NCBI RefSeq assembly: GCF_030867145.1 | Contig: NC_134442.1 | Location: 7,703,001 to 7,767,000 of the forward strand | Source of the DNA: Opisthocomus hoazin | Lineage: Eukaryota; Chordata; Aves; Opisthocomiformes; Opisthocomidae | Reading direction: 5' to 3' | DNA length: 64,000 bases | Notes under the pieces: generated by a model | Seen by the model: only the letters and a program-made list of their open reading frames with translations | The model's database searches: none | Told to the model about the DNA's origin: nothing | Program-made: the position numbers and the translations under genes | Part shown: one piece after another, positions 11,741-22,429 of the stretch | How the letters are laid out: the number at the start of each line of letters is the position of its first letter | How positions within the stretch are numbered: the first letter of the stretch is position 1

Positions 11741-12855
11741 TCATAATCACAGAACAGTAAAGGTTGCAAAGGACCTCTGGGGATCATCTAGTCCAACCCC
11801 CTCTGCTGAAGCAGGGTCATCTACAGCAGGCTGCACAGGACCTCATCCAGGCGGGTCTTGAATATCTCCAGACAAGGAGAATTCACAACCCCTCTGGGCA
11901 AACTGTTCCAGGGCTCTGTCACTCGGAGAGTGAAGAAGTTCTTCTTCCTGTTCAGACGGAACTTCCTCTGCTTCAGTTTGTGCCCACTGCCCCTTGTCCT
12001 GTTGCTGGGCACCACTGAAAAGAGTTTGGCTCCATCCTCCTGACACACACCCTTAAGATATTATTAGACATTTATAATGTCCCCTTGCAGCCTTCTCCAG
12101 GCTAAACAAGCCCAGCTCCTTCAGCCTCTCCTCATAGGACAGGTACTCTGGTCCCCTCATCATCATCATAGTCCTGTGCTGGACTCTCTCCAGTAGCTCT
12201 TCATCTTTCTTGAACTGGAGAACCTAGAACTTGACATAGTACTGCAAATGGGACATCACTTGGGCAGAGTAGAGGGGGAGGAGTACCTCCCTTGACCTGC
12301 TGGCCACACTTTTCTTAAGGCACCCAAGGACACCATCAGCCTTCCTGGCAGCCAGGGCACACTGCTGGCTCATGGTCAACTTGTCATCCACCGGCACTCC
12401 CAGGTCCCTCTCCAGAGAGCTGCTCTCCAGCAGGTCAGCCCTGAGCCTGTACTGGTGTATTGGGTTATTCTGGCCCAGGTGCAGGACCCTGCATTTGCTC
12501 TTGTTGAAGTTCATCAGTTTTCTTTGAGCCCAACTCTCCAGCCAGTCCAGGTCTTGCTGACTGGCAGCACAGACTGCTGGTGTACCCACCACTCCTCCAA
12601 GATTTATGTCATCAGCAAACTTGCTCAGCGTATGCTTTGTTCATTCATCCAGGTCATTGATGAAGAAGTTGAACAAGACTGGGGTCAGTACTGACCCCTG
12701 GGGGACACCACTAGTTACCAGCCTTCAACTAGACTCAGCGTCACTGATGACAGCCCTCTGAGTTCTGCCATTCAGCCAGTTCTCAATCCACTTCACCAGC
12801 CACTCATCCAGCCCACACTTCCTGAGCTTCCCTAGGAGGGTGTTATGGGCTCTTT
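11741..12855 (-). mobile_element. CR1: CR1 LINE, RT C-terminal half and 3' UTR
   Basis: Minus-strand, 5'-truncated CR1 of about 1.1 kb. The 3' end is at about 11741 (AATCACAGAACAGTAAAGG, then GGGGATCATCTAGTCCAACC). Reading inward on the minus strand: [20 protein letters not shown], then [37 protein letters not shown], and at the 5' end KLRKCGLDEWLVKWIENWLN. The FADD catalytic box is damaged and several frameshifts are present, so it is dead. The 5' junction lies close to 12850, next to a 40-bp direct repeat. Confidence 0.88.
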
Positions 12856-12869
12856 CTGCCTGCGAGCTC

Positions 12870-13100
12870 TCTGCAGACGTTCGCATTTTCAGAGCAGGGC
12901 TGCCGGAGGTGCCCGGCACGGACCACCTAAGCTACGTTTGAAGTTTGAGGGGGCAAGACAAGCAAGCAGCCTCAGTCTCTGTGCCTCTGTGCGAGCAGTG
13001 CCATGGGCAGATGAGGCTGAGCAACAGCTTTCCAGGCTAGCCCCTTCTGGCTGCCAGCTATCTGCAGACGTTCGCATTTTCAGAGCAGGGCTGCCGGAGG
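12870..13100. repeat. 40-bp perfect direct repeat, 191-bp period
   Basis: An identical 40-bp segment starting TCTGCAGACGTTCGCATTTT occurs at 12870-12909 and 13061-13100. The 151 bases between are GC-rich and single copy in this window. The first copy lies just beyond the 5' end of the CR1 at 11741-12855. It may be a small tandem duplication. Confidence 0.7.
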
Positions 13101-13129
13101 CTAGAACTCTTTCTCGAAGGGAAGCACCG

Positions 13130-14900
13130 ATTCTGAGCATGGAGGAAGCATGTCACATGGCCAGAGAAAGTCTGCCAAGAGAGGGTTAGGGCTTGTGTGG
13201 AGAGGCTGACAGAACTGGGCTTTCTATTGTGGTAAAGTGGAGGCTGAGGGAAAAATACTAGGAGTTCGAGAGAGATTGAAAATTTCTCCCCAAGAAGATG
13301 GCACTTTTTGATGGGTAGTGGGAAACAGTGTGAGAATGGACAGCCATCAGAAAGTGCAGCTTTGGAGGTCCCGAGCAGACCTGAGGATAAAGAGATGTCA
13401 TTCCGAGGGCAGTGCTGTTGTGCAAAAGGTCACTTAGAGGCAGTTTGGATCAGCCCATGATTTTCAAGTTTCAAGGACCTTCTGGCAATGATAGAGAGAC
13501 ACCAGTACAGGTAGGGACACAGTGGGGTGAGAACAAGTTGGGGAAGCGCATTGGATGTCTGCAGCCTGCAGGGAAACAGGTACAGGCATGGGACAGCGTA
13601 GAACGGCCTGTGGTGGAGATGGCCAACGGCACTGGCAGGGCTGAAAGGCCATGACAGAGCCGGGGTCTTTGTCTCCTTGACTCTAGCAGGTTTCTCTGCA
13701 GCTGAGGCCTAGAAGGAGAGAAAAGGTCCTCATGGCAATGGGACCTCATTGCCTCCTTGCACCCACCCTGGGGACAGCAGGAGGTGTCACAGCATTGTCC
13801 TTCACTTGTCATCACACTCCCCACAACTCCAAGAAAAGCCTGGAGCCACGAGTGAGGGACAGGATCTCCCTTCCTTTGAGCTTGGTGTCAGGGCTTGGCC
13901 ATCTTCCTTCATTGAAAAGCCAAAGGGTTATCTCAGTGTAAGGGTTGCCTGAAATTTGCCTTTGCCTCTGTGGAATCATGGCCTCCAATTATTTGCTCTA
14001 ACATGTCCAAGAAGAGTCTGTGTCAGTAATAGTCCTCAGTGGAACACACTGAGGCTTCAAGATACCTTGGGTTTTTCTTCTCATTTTGACTGCTGGAAAA
14101 GTTAGTGCAAAAATCCTCTTCGAATTTCAGATTCATGGACTCAGCACAGAATGCACCTTGGGAGACCTTACAATGCACAAAGCCCTCCTGTGCCTTTCTC
14201 TTCCTACACTATTTTCAAGACTTCACGCCTTGTACAGCTAATTGGAGCAGCCTTCGAGGTAGGTAAAGAGAAAGAGTACGATGAGTACTTAATAAAAAAC
14301 TAGGTTTGCTTCTTAAGGGTATTTTTCCTGTTTTTTTCAGTCTATTGAGGAACAGTACCAGCACTCTCCAATGGACATATCCCTACCCATTACACTCAGG
14401 TTTCCTCCTGTGCTTGTTCTTTGGTCACTCAGATGCCTCTCCACTATCTGGTTTCTGCTTCAAGGTTCAGGCAGAGAGACAGTCACCTCATCTTTCTTAA
14501 GGCTAATGAACAGTCAAGACCTTCATTGCCTTTGTATCTCTCCTTTCTTATGTCTCTGTCTAAAACTGTTCTTTCATGGAAATCCCTTGTGAAACATGGA
14601 CCACATTAGATGTTGCTTGGACTTAGCATAGAGCTGAGGAGAGAGTTTTAAAGTTGATTAAATTGTATTCTGTTTCACTTTTGTTTGTTGGAAAGGAAGA
14701 GAAACTTTTCTGTGCCTGTGTGCAGCCCAGTTCTTGAAGGAAAGCAGGTGGGAGCTGGTGCAAAGGAGCTGTACCATGCAGCTGCAGAGATCAGTGGAGA
14801 AGTCTGATGTGAGGAGAAGTGATGCAAGTCCCAGGAGACTTATGAGGGAACTGGTGGGCTTGGGGAGGTGAGGAGCAAGGTTGTCCACATAGACCCCAAG
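13130..14900 (+). repeat. low-copy block, copy B, led by an old CR1-like 3' fragment
   Basis: The first ~190 bases (ACATGGCCAGAGAAAGTCTG, then TGGAGAGGCTGACAGAACTG) match 50528-50570 plus 51150-51200 and resemble a decayed CR1 3' region. From about 13320 it follows the low-copy block of copy A, with the CTGCAGCCTGCAGGGAAACA landmark at 13559 and CATGGACTCAGCAC at about 14132. No conserved reading frame. Confidence 0.6.
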
Positions 14901-15002
14901 GGACTACTTTTCCTTTCTTGCCACTCCACTTGATTAGATATTGGTTTAGATGGTCACTTCCAGCACATGAGGATTCATGCCCCACAAACATCCTCTATGC
15001 CC

Positions 15003-15800
15003 AGGGCTCAGCATCATAGGATCACAAGGGAACCGAGGTTGAAGGGCCCTCAGGAAGTCTGCAGTGCAACCTGTCAGAAACACAGTCAGACCAACTTATT
15101 CAAGGCTTGATTCAGCCTGGGTTTGAAAAGCACCAAGGAGGGTGACTGCCCGACCTCTCTGGGTGACCTGTTCCAGCACTGGGCTGAGATCGTGGGGAAA
15201 AAAGTTCTCCTTCTGTCCTGGCTGTACCTCTCCTCTTTCACCTTCCACCCATTGTCTTTTGGACAAGCCCAGTTCCCTCAGCCTACGCTCCTCAAAGGCA
15301 AAGTCCTCCAGTCCCTAGCTCTCCTAAGGGCCCTCCACCTTGCAAAAATTGCTCCTGAATTGGAGATCTGAAATCTGGATGGAGCATTGCAGAGTATCCC
15401 TTCCCTGGATCTCCTGGCCACGCTCCTGGTTGTGCAGCCCAGGATCTGGGTGGCCTCCCTTGCTGCCAGGCCACAAGGCTGCCTCCTGTCCAGCTCCCTG
15501 ACCACCACAAAATTTCCCAGAGGGCTGCTCCTAGCCACGCAGCCCCCAGCCTATTGCATTGCTGAGGTGAATCCCCTGCAGGGGCAGAAACTGGCATTTA
15601 TCCTGCTGGCATTTCCTGAGCTTCATGCCAATAGGTTCTCTCGTCCTTCAGCTCCTTCCGTGAGCATAGAGGCCTGGGAGACCTTTTCAGGAAAGACTCA
15701 GGCAAAGAAGGCATTGAGTCCATCAGCCCCATTGTTGTCTTCTGTTACTAACTTCCCATCCCCATCCAGCAGGAGCCCTGCATTTCCCTTCTTCAGCCTT
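15003..15800 (-). mobile_element. old CR1-related LINE 3' region, minus orientation
   Basis: Antisense of the segment seen in + orientation at 56855-57740 and 46190-46620. Shared text includes, on the minus strand, GAGGCTGAGGGAACTGGGCT and a region reading QILGCTTRSVARRSREG. It resembles an ancient CR1 subfamily. It lies 3' of OR-2 just as its counterparts lie 3' of OR-4 and OR-5, so it was probably carried along by the OR duplications. Confidence 0.55.
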
Positions 15801-16640
15801 GGTTTCTAACATGGCAATTTAAGCTCTTCTCTTTGCTCTTTACCTGTCTTGCAGCCAATAACTCCAGGTGACCACTCCATGGGAGCTTCTTTGTGATCCC
15901 TGTCAGTGCCCTGGCCTGTTCCAGCCCAGCCCTCTGTACAACACACGGTTCCCCAGTCCCACTGCTCAGGCACAGTATGGGAAAAGGTGCATTCAGTAAG
16001 CGGAACAGTTTCTCTTGCACGATCCCCAAGACAACCCTCTGTGCTTTGGGCCCTTGCTGTTCCTCCTACAGGAAACAGCCTCCACTTAGTCCTGCAACCT
16101 ACCCACCTCTATCGGCATCCCATGTGGTGTTTCTAACACATCCCTGTTTGGGGTCTACCAGCGACTGGACAAAGAGAGAGGTTGAGCAGGGCTGGCCATT
16201 CCCTTCCTGCAGGCATGAAGCACAGTAGCAGGAGGAGGGAAATGGCCACGCAGCAAAACTCACCCAAAAACCTGTGGTGGTGAGTGGCCAGTGCTGGAAT
16301 TGGCCAAATAGGGAGGCCACCAGTGAAAGCTCACTCCGGTCCCATTCTTTACCATATTGTCCCATGCCCTCCTCATCCCATGGAGAACCCAAGTAAGGCT
16401 TTGTGGGTTCAATTTCTTCAGCCTGTTCCTGACCTCAGCTTCAGAATAGCCCAGCTTCTGGACGTCAGCAATGAGGATGTGCCCTTTTATCAAAGAGATG
16501 TGACAGGGAAGGCCAGCTGTACCGTGGTGCCAGACACGTGGGCAAAGACCTTTGAGTCAAACAGACTGTGTTCATGCCTCTGGAAAAGCTGAGTGCATGC
16601 TGGCATTCCTGAAATAAACAGAATTACCAAATATTGAATA
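15801..16640 (-). repeat. OR-2 3' UTR and duplicated 3' flank
   Basis: Antisense counterpart of the flank after OR-4 (about 45400-46190). The poly(A) signal position is mutated here: GATAAA on the minus strand at 16491-16486, instead of the AATAAA of OR-3 and OR-4. Confidence 0.55.
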
Positions 16641-16652
16641 CCAGTCCACAGG

Positions 16653-17547
16653 TGTTTGTTATGAATAGGAATTTGTTACACCGCTTTGATTTAGCAGCAA
16701 TTTAGGATTTATTCATATTTTTGAGGTAGATCACAAGATTACATTGTAGCATTATTAACAACACTTAATCATCAGCCAAATTAACAGAGTGATTCAATGA
16801 AAGCACAGCTGTAATAGTGATTTAGGGTTGCACACACAGATGAAAGTTAAATCACGCGTACGAGCAGACAAATAATTCTGAACCATATTGCACACAGACA
16901 GGGAAATGGTTCTGAACCAAATCACGTACACAGTTCGACACGCAGAGCGAGAGGTTAACCTGTGGTTAAAGCTGCCCTTCTTGTGACTTTCATGGATATA
17001 CTCGGACTTATGTGCTGGCGTTCATCACAGGACAGGCAGTGAAGTGTGCCAAATCAGGCCTTTGAGTCCTTGTGAAATCATCGACGGACAATCCTTCAAT
17101 CCTCGTTAAATCTACCCTGAGAGATGTCCCAGCTCATGGGGAGATACTGGGTCACACAGCCTGCTGTGGACCCAGAGAGCTCAAAGGGTCTCACCTTTGG
17201 ATATCTGTTTACGGGATCTTGAGATGATTTTCTTTGGTCAATACTCGCCATTCTGGCCAGAATTCGTGCTGAGTCATTCTGGCAGAGAGATGAGGCAGCG
17301 GATGGCCAAAGTGTGACCAGGGGGTGTCTGGCCACCCCATCTCCAGGCTACTGCTCTAGTGACCAAGATAACAACACAGTGGCAGTTGTTCCCAGAGCAC
17401 TCAGAACTTCTCCTGGTGTGTCATTCAAACAGCAGATGATCTAGGTGTGACCAAAGAGTGCCTGATACTCTCATCACAGCACTTGTATGTAATATAACTA
17501 CACAATGGTTCTTAATCTCCTGTGTCCTAGAGATCTGGGTGGTGGCA
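16653..17547 (-). mobile_element. probable solo LTR inserted in the OR-2 3' UTR
   Basis: Comparison with the 3' UTR of OR-3 shows a clean ~895-bp insertion here. On the minus strand it begins TGCCACCACC and ends AACAAACA, i.e. TG...CA termini. CCACAG occurs on both sides (16646-16651 and 17551-17556) and may be part of a target duplication, although the fit is imperfect. No coding frame of note, so it reads as a solo LTR rather than a provirus. The family is not certain; the AT-rich 3' part is reminiscent of ERVL LTRs. Confidence 0.55.
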
Positions 17548-17603
17548 GGACCACAGAGACTCCCAGATACAAAGAAAACCAGTTATAAATAGACATGGGC
17601 AGC

Positions 17604-18539
17604 TTATTGTTGCTGAAAGACTACTGACTGAAGAAGTTTCTTCAGTGCATCTTTGAGCTCTTGTTTCCTCATGCTATAGATGAGAGGGTTCAATATTGAT
17701 GGAACCTCCAAGTACAGAACAGCCAACAACATGTCCAAGGATGGGGAAGAGAAGGATGAGGGCTTCAGATAGCAAATCATGACAGTGCTGAGAAACCGGG
17801 AGACCACGGCCAGGTGAGGGAGGCACGTGGAAAAGGATTTGTGCTGTCCCTGCTCAGAGGGTATCCTCAGCACAGCCCTGAAGATCTGCAGATAGGACAG
17901 CACCATGAAAACAAAACACCTAAAAGCTATAGAAAGGCTAACCCCAAGAAGCCCAACTTCCCTGAGGTAGGAATGTGAGCAGGAGAGCTTGAGGATCTGG
18001 GGATTTTCACAGAAGAAGTGGTCCAGAGCATTGCCCTTGCAGAGGGGTATGGAAAATGTATTGACAGTGTGCAGGAGAGCATTGATAAAAGCACTGCCCC
18101 AGGCAGCTGCTGCCATGTGGACACAAGCTCTGCTGCTCAGGAGGGTCCCGTAGTGCAGGGGTTTGCAGATGGCTACATAGTGGTATTAGGCCATGATGGT
18201 CAGAAGACAATGCTCTGCTACTATTAAGAAAGAAAACAGAAAGAGCTGGGCAGTACATCCTGCATAGGAGATGTCCCTGGAGTCTGAGAGGGAACTGGAC
18301 ATGGATTTGGGGACAGTGGTGGAGATGGAGCCCAAGTCTGTGAGGGAGAGGTTGAGGAGGAAGAAGTACATGGGGATGTGGAGGTGGTGGTCACAGGCTA
18401 TGGTGGTGATGATGAGGCCGTTGACGAGGACAGCAGCCAGGTAGATGGCCAGGAAGAGCCAGAAGTGCAAGAGCTGCAGCTCCCGTGTGTCTGCTAACAA
18501 CAGGAGGAGGAAGCGGATGATGGAGCTGCTGTTGGACAG
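17604..18539 (-). pseudogene. OR14-like: olfactory receptor, family 14-like (OR-2), pseudogene
   Basis: Full-length OR homology over 312 codons with all seven helices: TM1 FLAIYLAAVLVNGLIITT, IPMYFFLLN, three loop-2 Cys, KSFSTCLPHL and LNPLIYSM near the end. Two lesions are visible. The codon aligned with the start ATG of the paralogues is CTG (18539-18537), although an in-frame ATG exists upstream at 18584. Codon 118, the Tyr of MAYDRY, is TAA (18188-18186); the frame resumes directly after it as YHYVAICKP with no frameshift. The following DRY Arg is His, as in OR-4. Other unusual changes are IPQ to NPQ in loop 2 and PPAVNP to PSILNP in TM7. Truncation in TM3 would abolish receptor function. 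Confidence 0.92.
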
Positions 18540-18562
18540 ATGTTTCCTTTGGGCGTGGGATC

Positions 18563-19377
18563 CTGTCCTTAGAGGAAGAATCAATAAAGTGTTAGGGGAG
18601 AATTCTCATTGGAAATGCAAAGCCTTACTCCTAGAACTTTAACCCTGCTAAACTTCTGAGCACTTTCCATTCATTGTCAATGAGAACATTCTTCAGCTCC
18701 CTTGTTTGAGTTCTGGTTGGTGCTGGCTGAAGGTACTGTAAGGAGCAGGACCTTTGTCCTCTGCCTCTCAAGGAGTCTGCCCTGCTGTGCAGTAAGGAGT
18801 TCATGGGAGTAGTGGTGTCAGGGGTCCATCCTGGTGTCCGACTTGGTCAGATGAAACCACTCCACACAGAAAATCACCTTGTCAGCCTCTACACTCTCAG
18901 TGCTGAGGAACGGCAATTACAGAGAACAATTGGAGAGGTTTGGGGTTAATAAAGCTCCCCCAGCTTACCTGGGGAGTTTTCTTGGAGTTCAGACACCTTC
19001 AGCATTTCTGCTGCACTCAGGGAGAAGAGAGGGACGCTGGTGAGGCATATGGCTTCTTCCACCCACAGATTCTCCCCACAGCACCATCGGGAGCTCCCCA
19101 GGCAGGCTGAGCACTGACCCCAGCATACAGACTCCTGCAGTAAAGGGACCTGCTCTGAAGGATAGCCCTGGGCACCCCTGGCTGCACACCTGGCTTAAAG
19201 TCCTACCAGGAATTCCCAGAGAAAGCAGTCAGCATGTCCTGCTCCTCTGATGGTACGGCAGGGAAAAAACTGATCTGGAACCAGATTTCCTCCTCTAGGC
19301 TTGAGAAGCTGTGACAATCCTCTTTTGGAGATCCCTCCAGCAGCTGCCAATTTACTGCCCTGCCTACAGGGACTGAC
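18563..19377 (-). other. predicted intron of OR-2 5' region
   Basis: The acceptor on the minus strand is AAGGACAG (AG at 18564-18563), after TTGATTCTTCCTC. The candidate donor is GTCAGT at 19377-19372, directly after an ATG (19380-19378). At about 0.8 kb it is half the length of the OR-1, OR-4 and OR-5 introns, so an internal deletion is likely. Confidence 0.45.
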
Positions 19378-19900
19378 CATTTCATGGGTTGTGAGCATTC
19401 CTCCTGTAGTGAGCTCTCCGTATCCTCCCACCCCACGCTGCCTTTAACCTCTCTCTGCCTTGCTCCTCTCCCCTCGCTGCCTGCAGGCAGTGCCCTCAGC
19501 CCTGCTGGGCTTTGCAGAGGAGCTGCTCCTGGGCACAGCTGTCTCTGCAGCGCTGCCTGGTTGCTCTCAGCTCCCTCCCTGCGAGGAGCCCAGCCCAGCT
19601 CAGCAGCAGAGGACCAGCACAAGGCAGCTCTTCCTCTGTCGCCTCTGGGCTCCCTTGAGGTGTCCTTTGCTCTCCAGGACAACTTGCTGTGAAAGAGGCT
19701 GAAGCAATCTCTGATGTTGCCTCTCTCAGCTGGGAAGAGACACTTAGTTTCAACAGCGTCAATTCTCCTCTCAGAGAAAGAGTTAGAAACAAAAATCACC
19801 TTTCCTTGCCCCGTCACAAGACAGGACAACCAGAAAGCTACAGGGAGGAATCTCCTTTGCCCCTGCTGAGGGAAAGTATTCAGCCTAGTCATTCGAGGCA
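19378..19900 (-). promoter_or_regulatory. conserved 5' exon/promoter block of OR-2
   Basis: Counterpart of the blocks at 7922-8260, 36528-36990, 42300-42693 and 52010-52457. The core (minus strand GAGCAGCTCCTCTGCAAAGC) is at about 19509-19528. The exon end has ATG followed by GTCAGT. Similarity is at DNA level in all three frames, so the short frame through it is not taken as a protein. Confidence 0.5.
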
Positions 19901-20750
19901 TCTCATCCTGAGTTTGAAGTCCTGAGGACTCAGGCCTCTCTCATGCACACCATAAAACACACTGGAGGTGGGATTCCTCTTGCCTCAGTTCAGATGGGCA
20001 CCAAAGAATTCTCCTGCGTGGCAGCTGCTTGTCTCAGCTCCCTTGCTAATTATACGAGGTGGAGGGCAGGAAGATGTGCAGACACAGACACCTGGTGACA
20101 GGTTTGGTTCCAGAGGTGACCAAGATGCGTGCTGGTAACTGCAAGCTCTAATGGAGCAGTTCATAGAGACAAGGCAGTGTCTGAGGGCACCTTCCTGGAG
20201 GCTGGTGGGAAATGTTTTTGACAGGCTGAAATGACAGAAAACGCCCACATTGAAGACAACTGATCCTGTATCTATTCCTTATGTTCAGGGCTGCTGGTGG
20301 ATGTAATCAGCCTGACCAAACGGAGTCCCGTGGCACAGGAAGAGCTACGTCTCTCGCTTTCTGTTCTCCATCAGCTCTATTGTCCACATGGCCTTAACAG
20401 TATGACAGCGTTTGTCTCCTGCGCATCCCTTCATTGCCTAGCCTCATTCAGGGCAGCTGAATCTTCATTTGTTTTACATTTGCAGACATCTATGACTATG
20501 GAAGGTGCCAGGGCTTTCCAGGAAAACTGCGTGCACCTGGCATGGACAGCACAGGTCCTGTACAGGACCCCCATCCCCACTCAGACTCGTTGTGTGACAG
20601 GCACCACCCAGGGCATCTCACACAGATTTGGTGCCTTTGGGCAGTGACAGAATCCCATCACTGCAGGGACGCCAAGCTGTCCATTCTCTACCCAGTAGAC
20701 ACAGGGCAGAGTGTGAATACCAAGCATATCACAGCAGGGTCTCCTCTTGA
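19901..20750 (-). repeat. duplicated upstream flank shared (inverted) with OR-4
   Basis: Reverse complement of this region matches about 41290-42180, e.g. CATCACAGCAGGGTCT and a segment from 20590 to 20640 that recurs inverted at 41420-41490. It is non-coding duplicated flank. Confidence 0.65.
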
Positions 20751-20754
20751 GGGC

Positions 20755-21166
20755 TGTCCTGGGTTCGGCCAGGACAGGGTTACTTTTCACCAGAATCCAG
20801 GAAGGGGCACAGCCGGGTGGGCTGACCCAACCCCAACCTGGCCAAACAGAGACGCGTATTCCGTACCATGTGCCGTCACGCTGGGTTCCAGTGGGGGGGG
20901 CGGCACGGTAGGAACTCTCTTGTGGCTCGGGAGCGCGCGGCACCGGTCCTGTGCGGGAGAGAGGGTCTGTTGTGCGAGTTTGTGTTGTGTTTTCTCCTTA
21001 TCTGTGTCGTTGTTGTTTCTGTTCCCTTTGTTTGCTGTTCTGTTAAACTGCCCTTATCCCGACCCACCAGTTTCTGCCTCTTTCTGTTCATTCTCCTCCG
21101 CACCCCGGCGGGGGGAGGGGCGGCCACGTGGTGCTTCTGTTGCCGGCGGCAGCCGAAACCAAAACA
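20755..21166 (+). mobile_element. solo LTR with 4-bp target duplication
   Basis: A 412-bp element with TG...CA ends (TGTCCTGGGTTCGGCCAGGA at the left, GCCGAAACCAAAACA at the right) flanked by GGGC on both sides (20751-20754 and 21167-21170). The inverted paralogous copy near 41310 is the empty site, with a single GGAC at the junction. The start resembles common avian ERV LTRs. GC-rich, with no coding frame. A 4-bp duplication suits an ERV1-like integrase, but the class is inferred. Confidence 0.82.
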
Positions 21167-21170
21167 GGGC

Positions 21171-21900
21171 ATTCCCTCTTAAACTGTGCTGGTTCTTCTC
21201 CCCCCGTCATTTAACTATTTGCTTGATCATACAGTCGTGGATCAGGTCAATGATTTTCACAGTGTGCCTGGATCACAAGATGTCCACACCCAAGGACATT
21301 TTCAACATCACCTCCTCCTTCCTCAGATCAGCTTCCACTCCACCTCAGGCCTTCAGGGCTGCAGAGACACAGCAGACAGCAAAACCTTCTCCTGGCCTTG
21401 ACGAAAGCTGTCTTGCTGTCTTGGTGGCAGCTCATCTCTCCTTTACATTGCCACCTGCCACCCCCTCCAGCATGTCTCTGCTCTGAAGCAAAGCCTTTGC
21501 ACACACAAGGCCTTGGGCACTTGGTAGCAGGTTTCTTTTCGCCAGTCTGCTCTCAGCCCAGATGGGCCACAGCTGGGGTGCTGCAGCCCAGACATGCAGC
21601 AAGGGCCTCAGCCTCAGACACAGAGAGGAGGAGCTGGAGTCCCCCAGGGCATCTCTTCATCCCACTTGGAGGGAAGAACAGCTGAGGCATGTAGGGACAG
21701 CTGACATGATTGGGGTGCTGTGATGGGTGAATACAGATGAGAAGGAGAGACAGGCCAGAAAGATCAGGAGGGAGCTGCCTTGAGTGTGAAGGAGCTGCTC
21801 AAATGTGTGGAGCTCCTCTATGGGATGAACAAGCTGTGTGAGCCCTTATGGGTCCGGTTCAGAGGAGAGACTGGTAAGGGTGACATTGTGGTGGGAGACA
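21171..21900 (+). repeat. duplicated LINE-5'-like block
   Basis: Matches, inverted, 39240-39829 and (more diverged) 30640-31210. In all three it lies immediately upstream of a CR1-type endonuclease fragment in the same orientation, so it is probably the 5' part of that LINE copy. Landmark frame: VHTQGHFQHH at about 21282-21311. Confidence 0.55.
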
Positions 21901-21904
21901 GAGA

Positions 21905-22210
21905 ATGAATTATTGTCCCTTTGCTGACTTTAATCACCTTGGCATTCCCTGGAAGGGGACCACAACAGCGTGCAATCAGTCCAGGAGGTTTCTGGAGGCT
22001 CTTGCTCAAGACCCAGCTTGGGACACAGCTCTTTATAGGTCAACTTACAGATTGCTCAACAATTGTGCTGTTGATATGCATCCGCTGCGCACAAAGAAGG
22101 GAGAGCTAATCATGGATGTTAAAACCAGTGTCAGTCTTGACTGTCGTGACCATGAAATAGTGGGGTCTGACCTCCCAAGGGGATCAACAATAAAAGAGTG
22201 TAAATGTTAG
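21905..22210 (+). mobile_element. CR1-type LINE endonuclease fragment
   Basis: An open stretch reading ADFNHLGIPWKG (the GDFNHP-ICW motif of the AP-endonuclease), then SRRFLEALAQDPAWDT, KGELIMDVKTSVS and DCRDHEIV (the SDHE motif). Only the C-terminal half of the endonuclease is present and a typical ~100-residue RT linker is missing. Similar fragments, minus strand: 2750-3025, 29709-29903 and 38900-39230. Confidence 0.65.
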
Positions 22211-22229
22211 ACCTCAGATTGTTCTCCCA

Positions 22230-22425
22230 AAAGTGTGGTCATTTACCCAGTGCACAGTACGCCAATACACACACAGAGCAGAGGTGCTGTCTTTCTTGCA
22301 GATTTGCGCAGATGTGGGTGCTAGGTGGTAATTCCAAAAAGCTAGCATGCTGCTTAGCAGAGTCACAAAGCTAGCACACTGCTTAGCAGAGTCACGAGTT
22401 ATGCACCATCAGTGCATAACTCGTG
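22230..22425 (+). mobile_element. partial LTR fragment ending in a palindrome
   Basis: Resembles 50600-50720 (shared AGAGCAGAGGT, TTTGCGCAGAT, AAAGCTAGCACACTGCT). The GCTAGCA...GCTTAGCAGAGTCAC segment is duplicated locally (about 22340-22368 and 22370-22395). A perfect 14-bp inverted repeat with a 5-base loop follows: CACGAGTTATGCAC at 22393-22406 and its complement at 22412-22425. Confidence 0.5.
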
Positions 22426-22429
22426 CTGC

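Noticed and set aside
20542-21486. 314-codon frame on the plus strand
   Set aside because: It runs through an LTR and a LINE-like block; no single protein is encoded.
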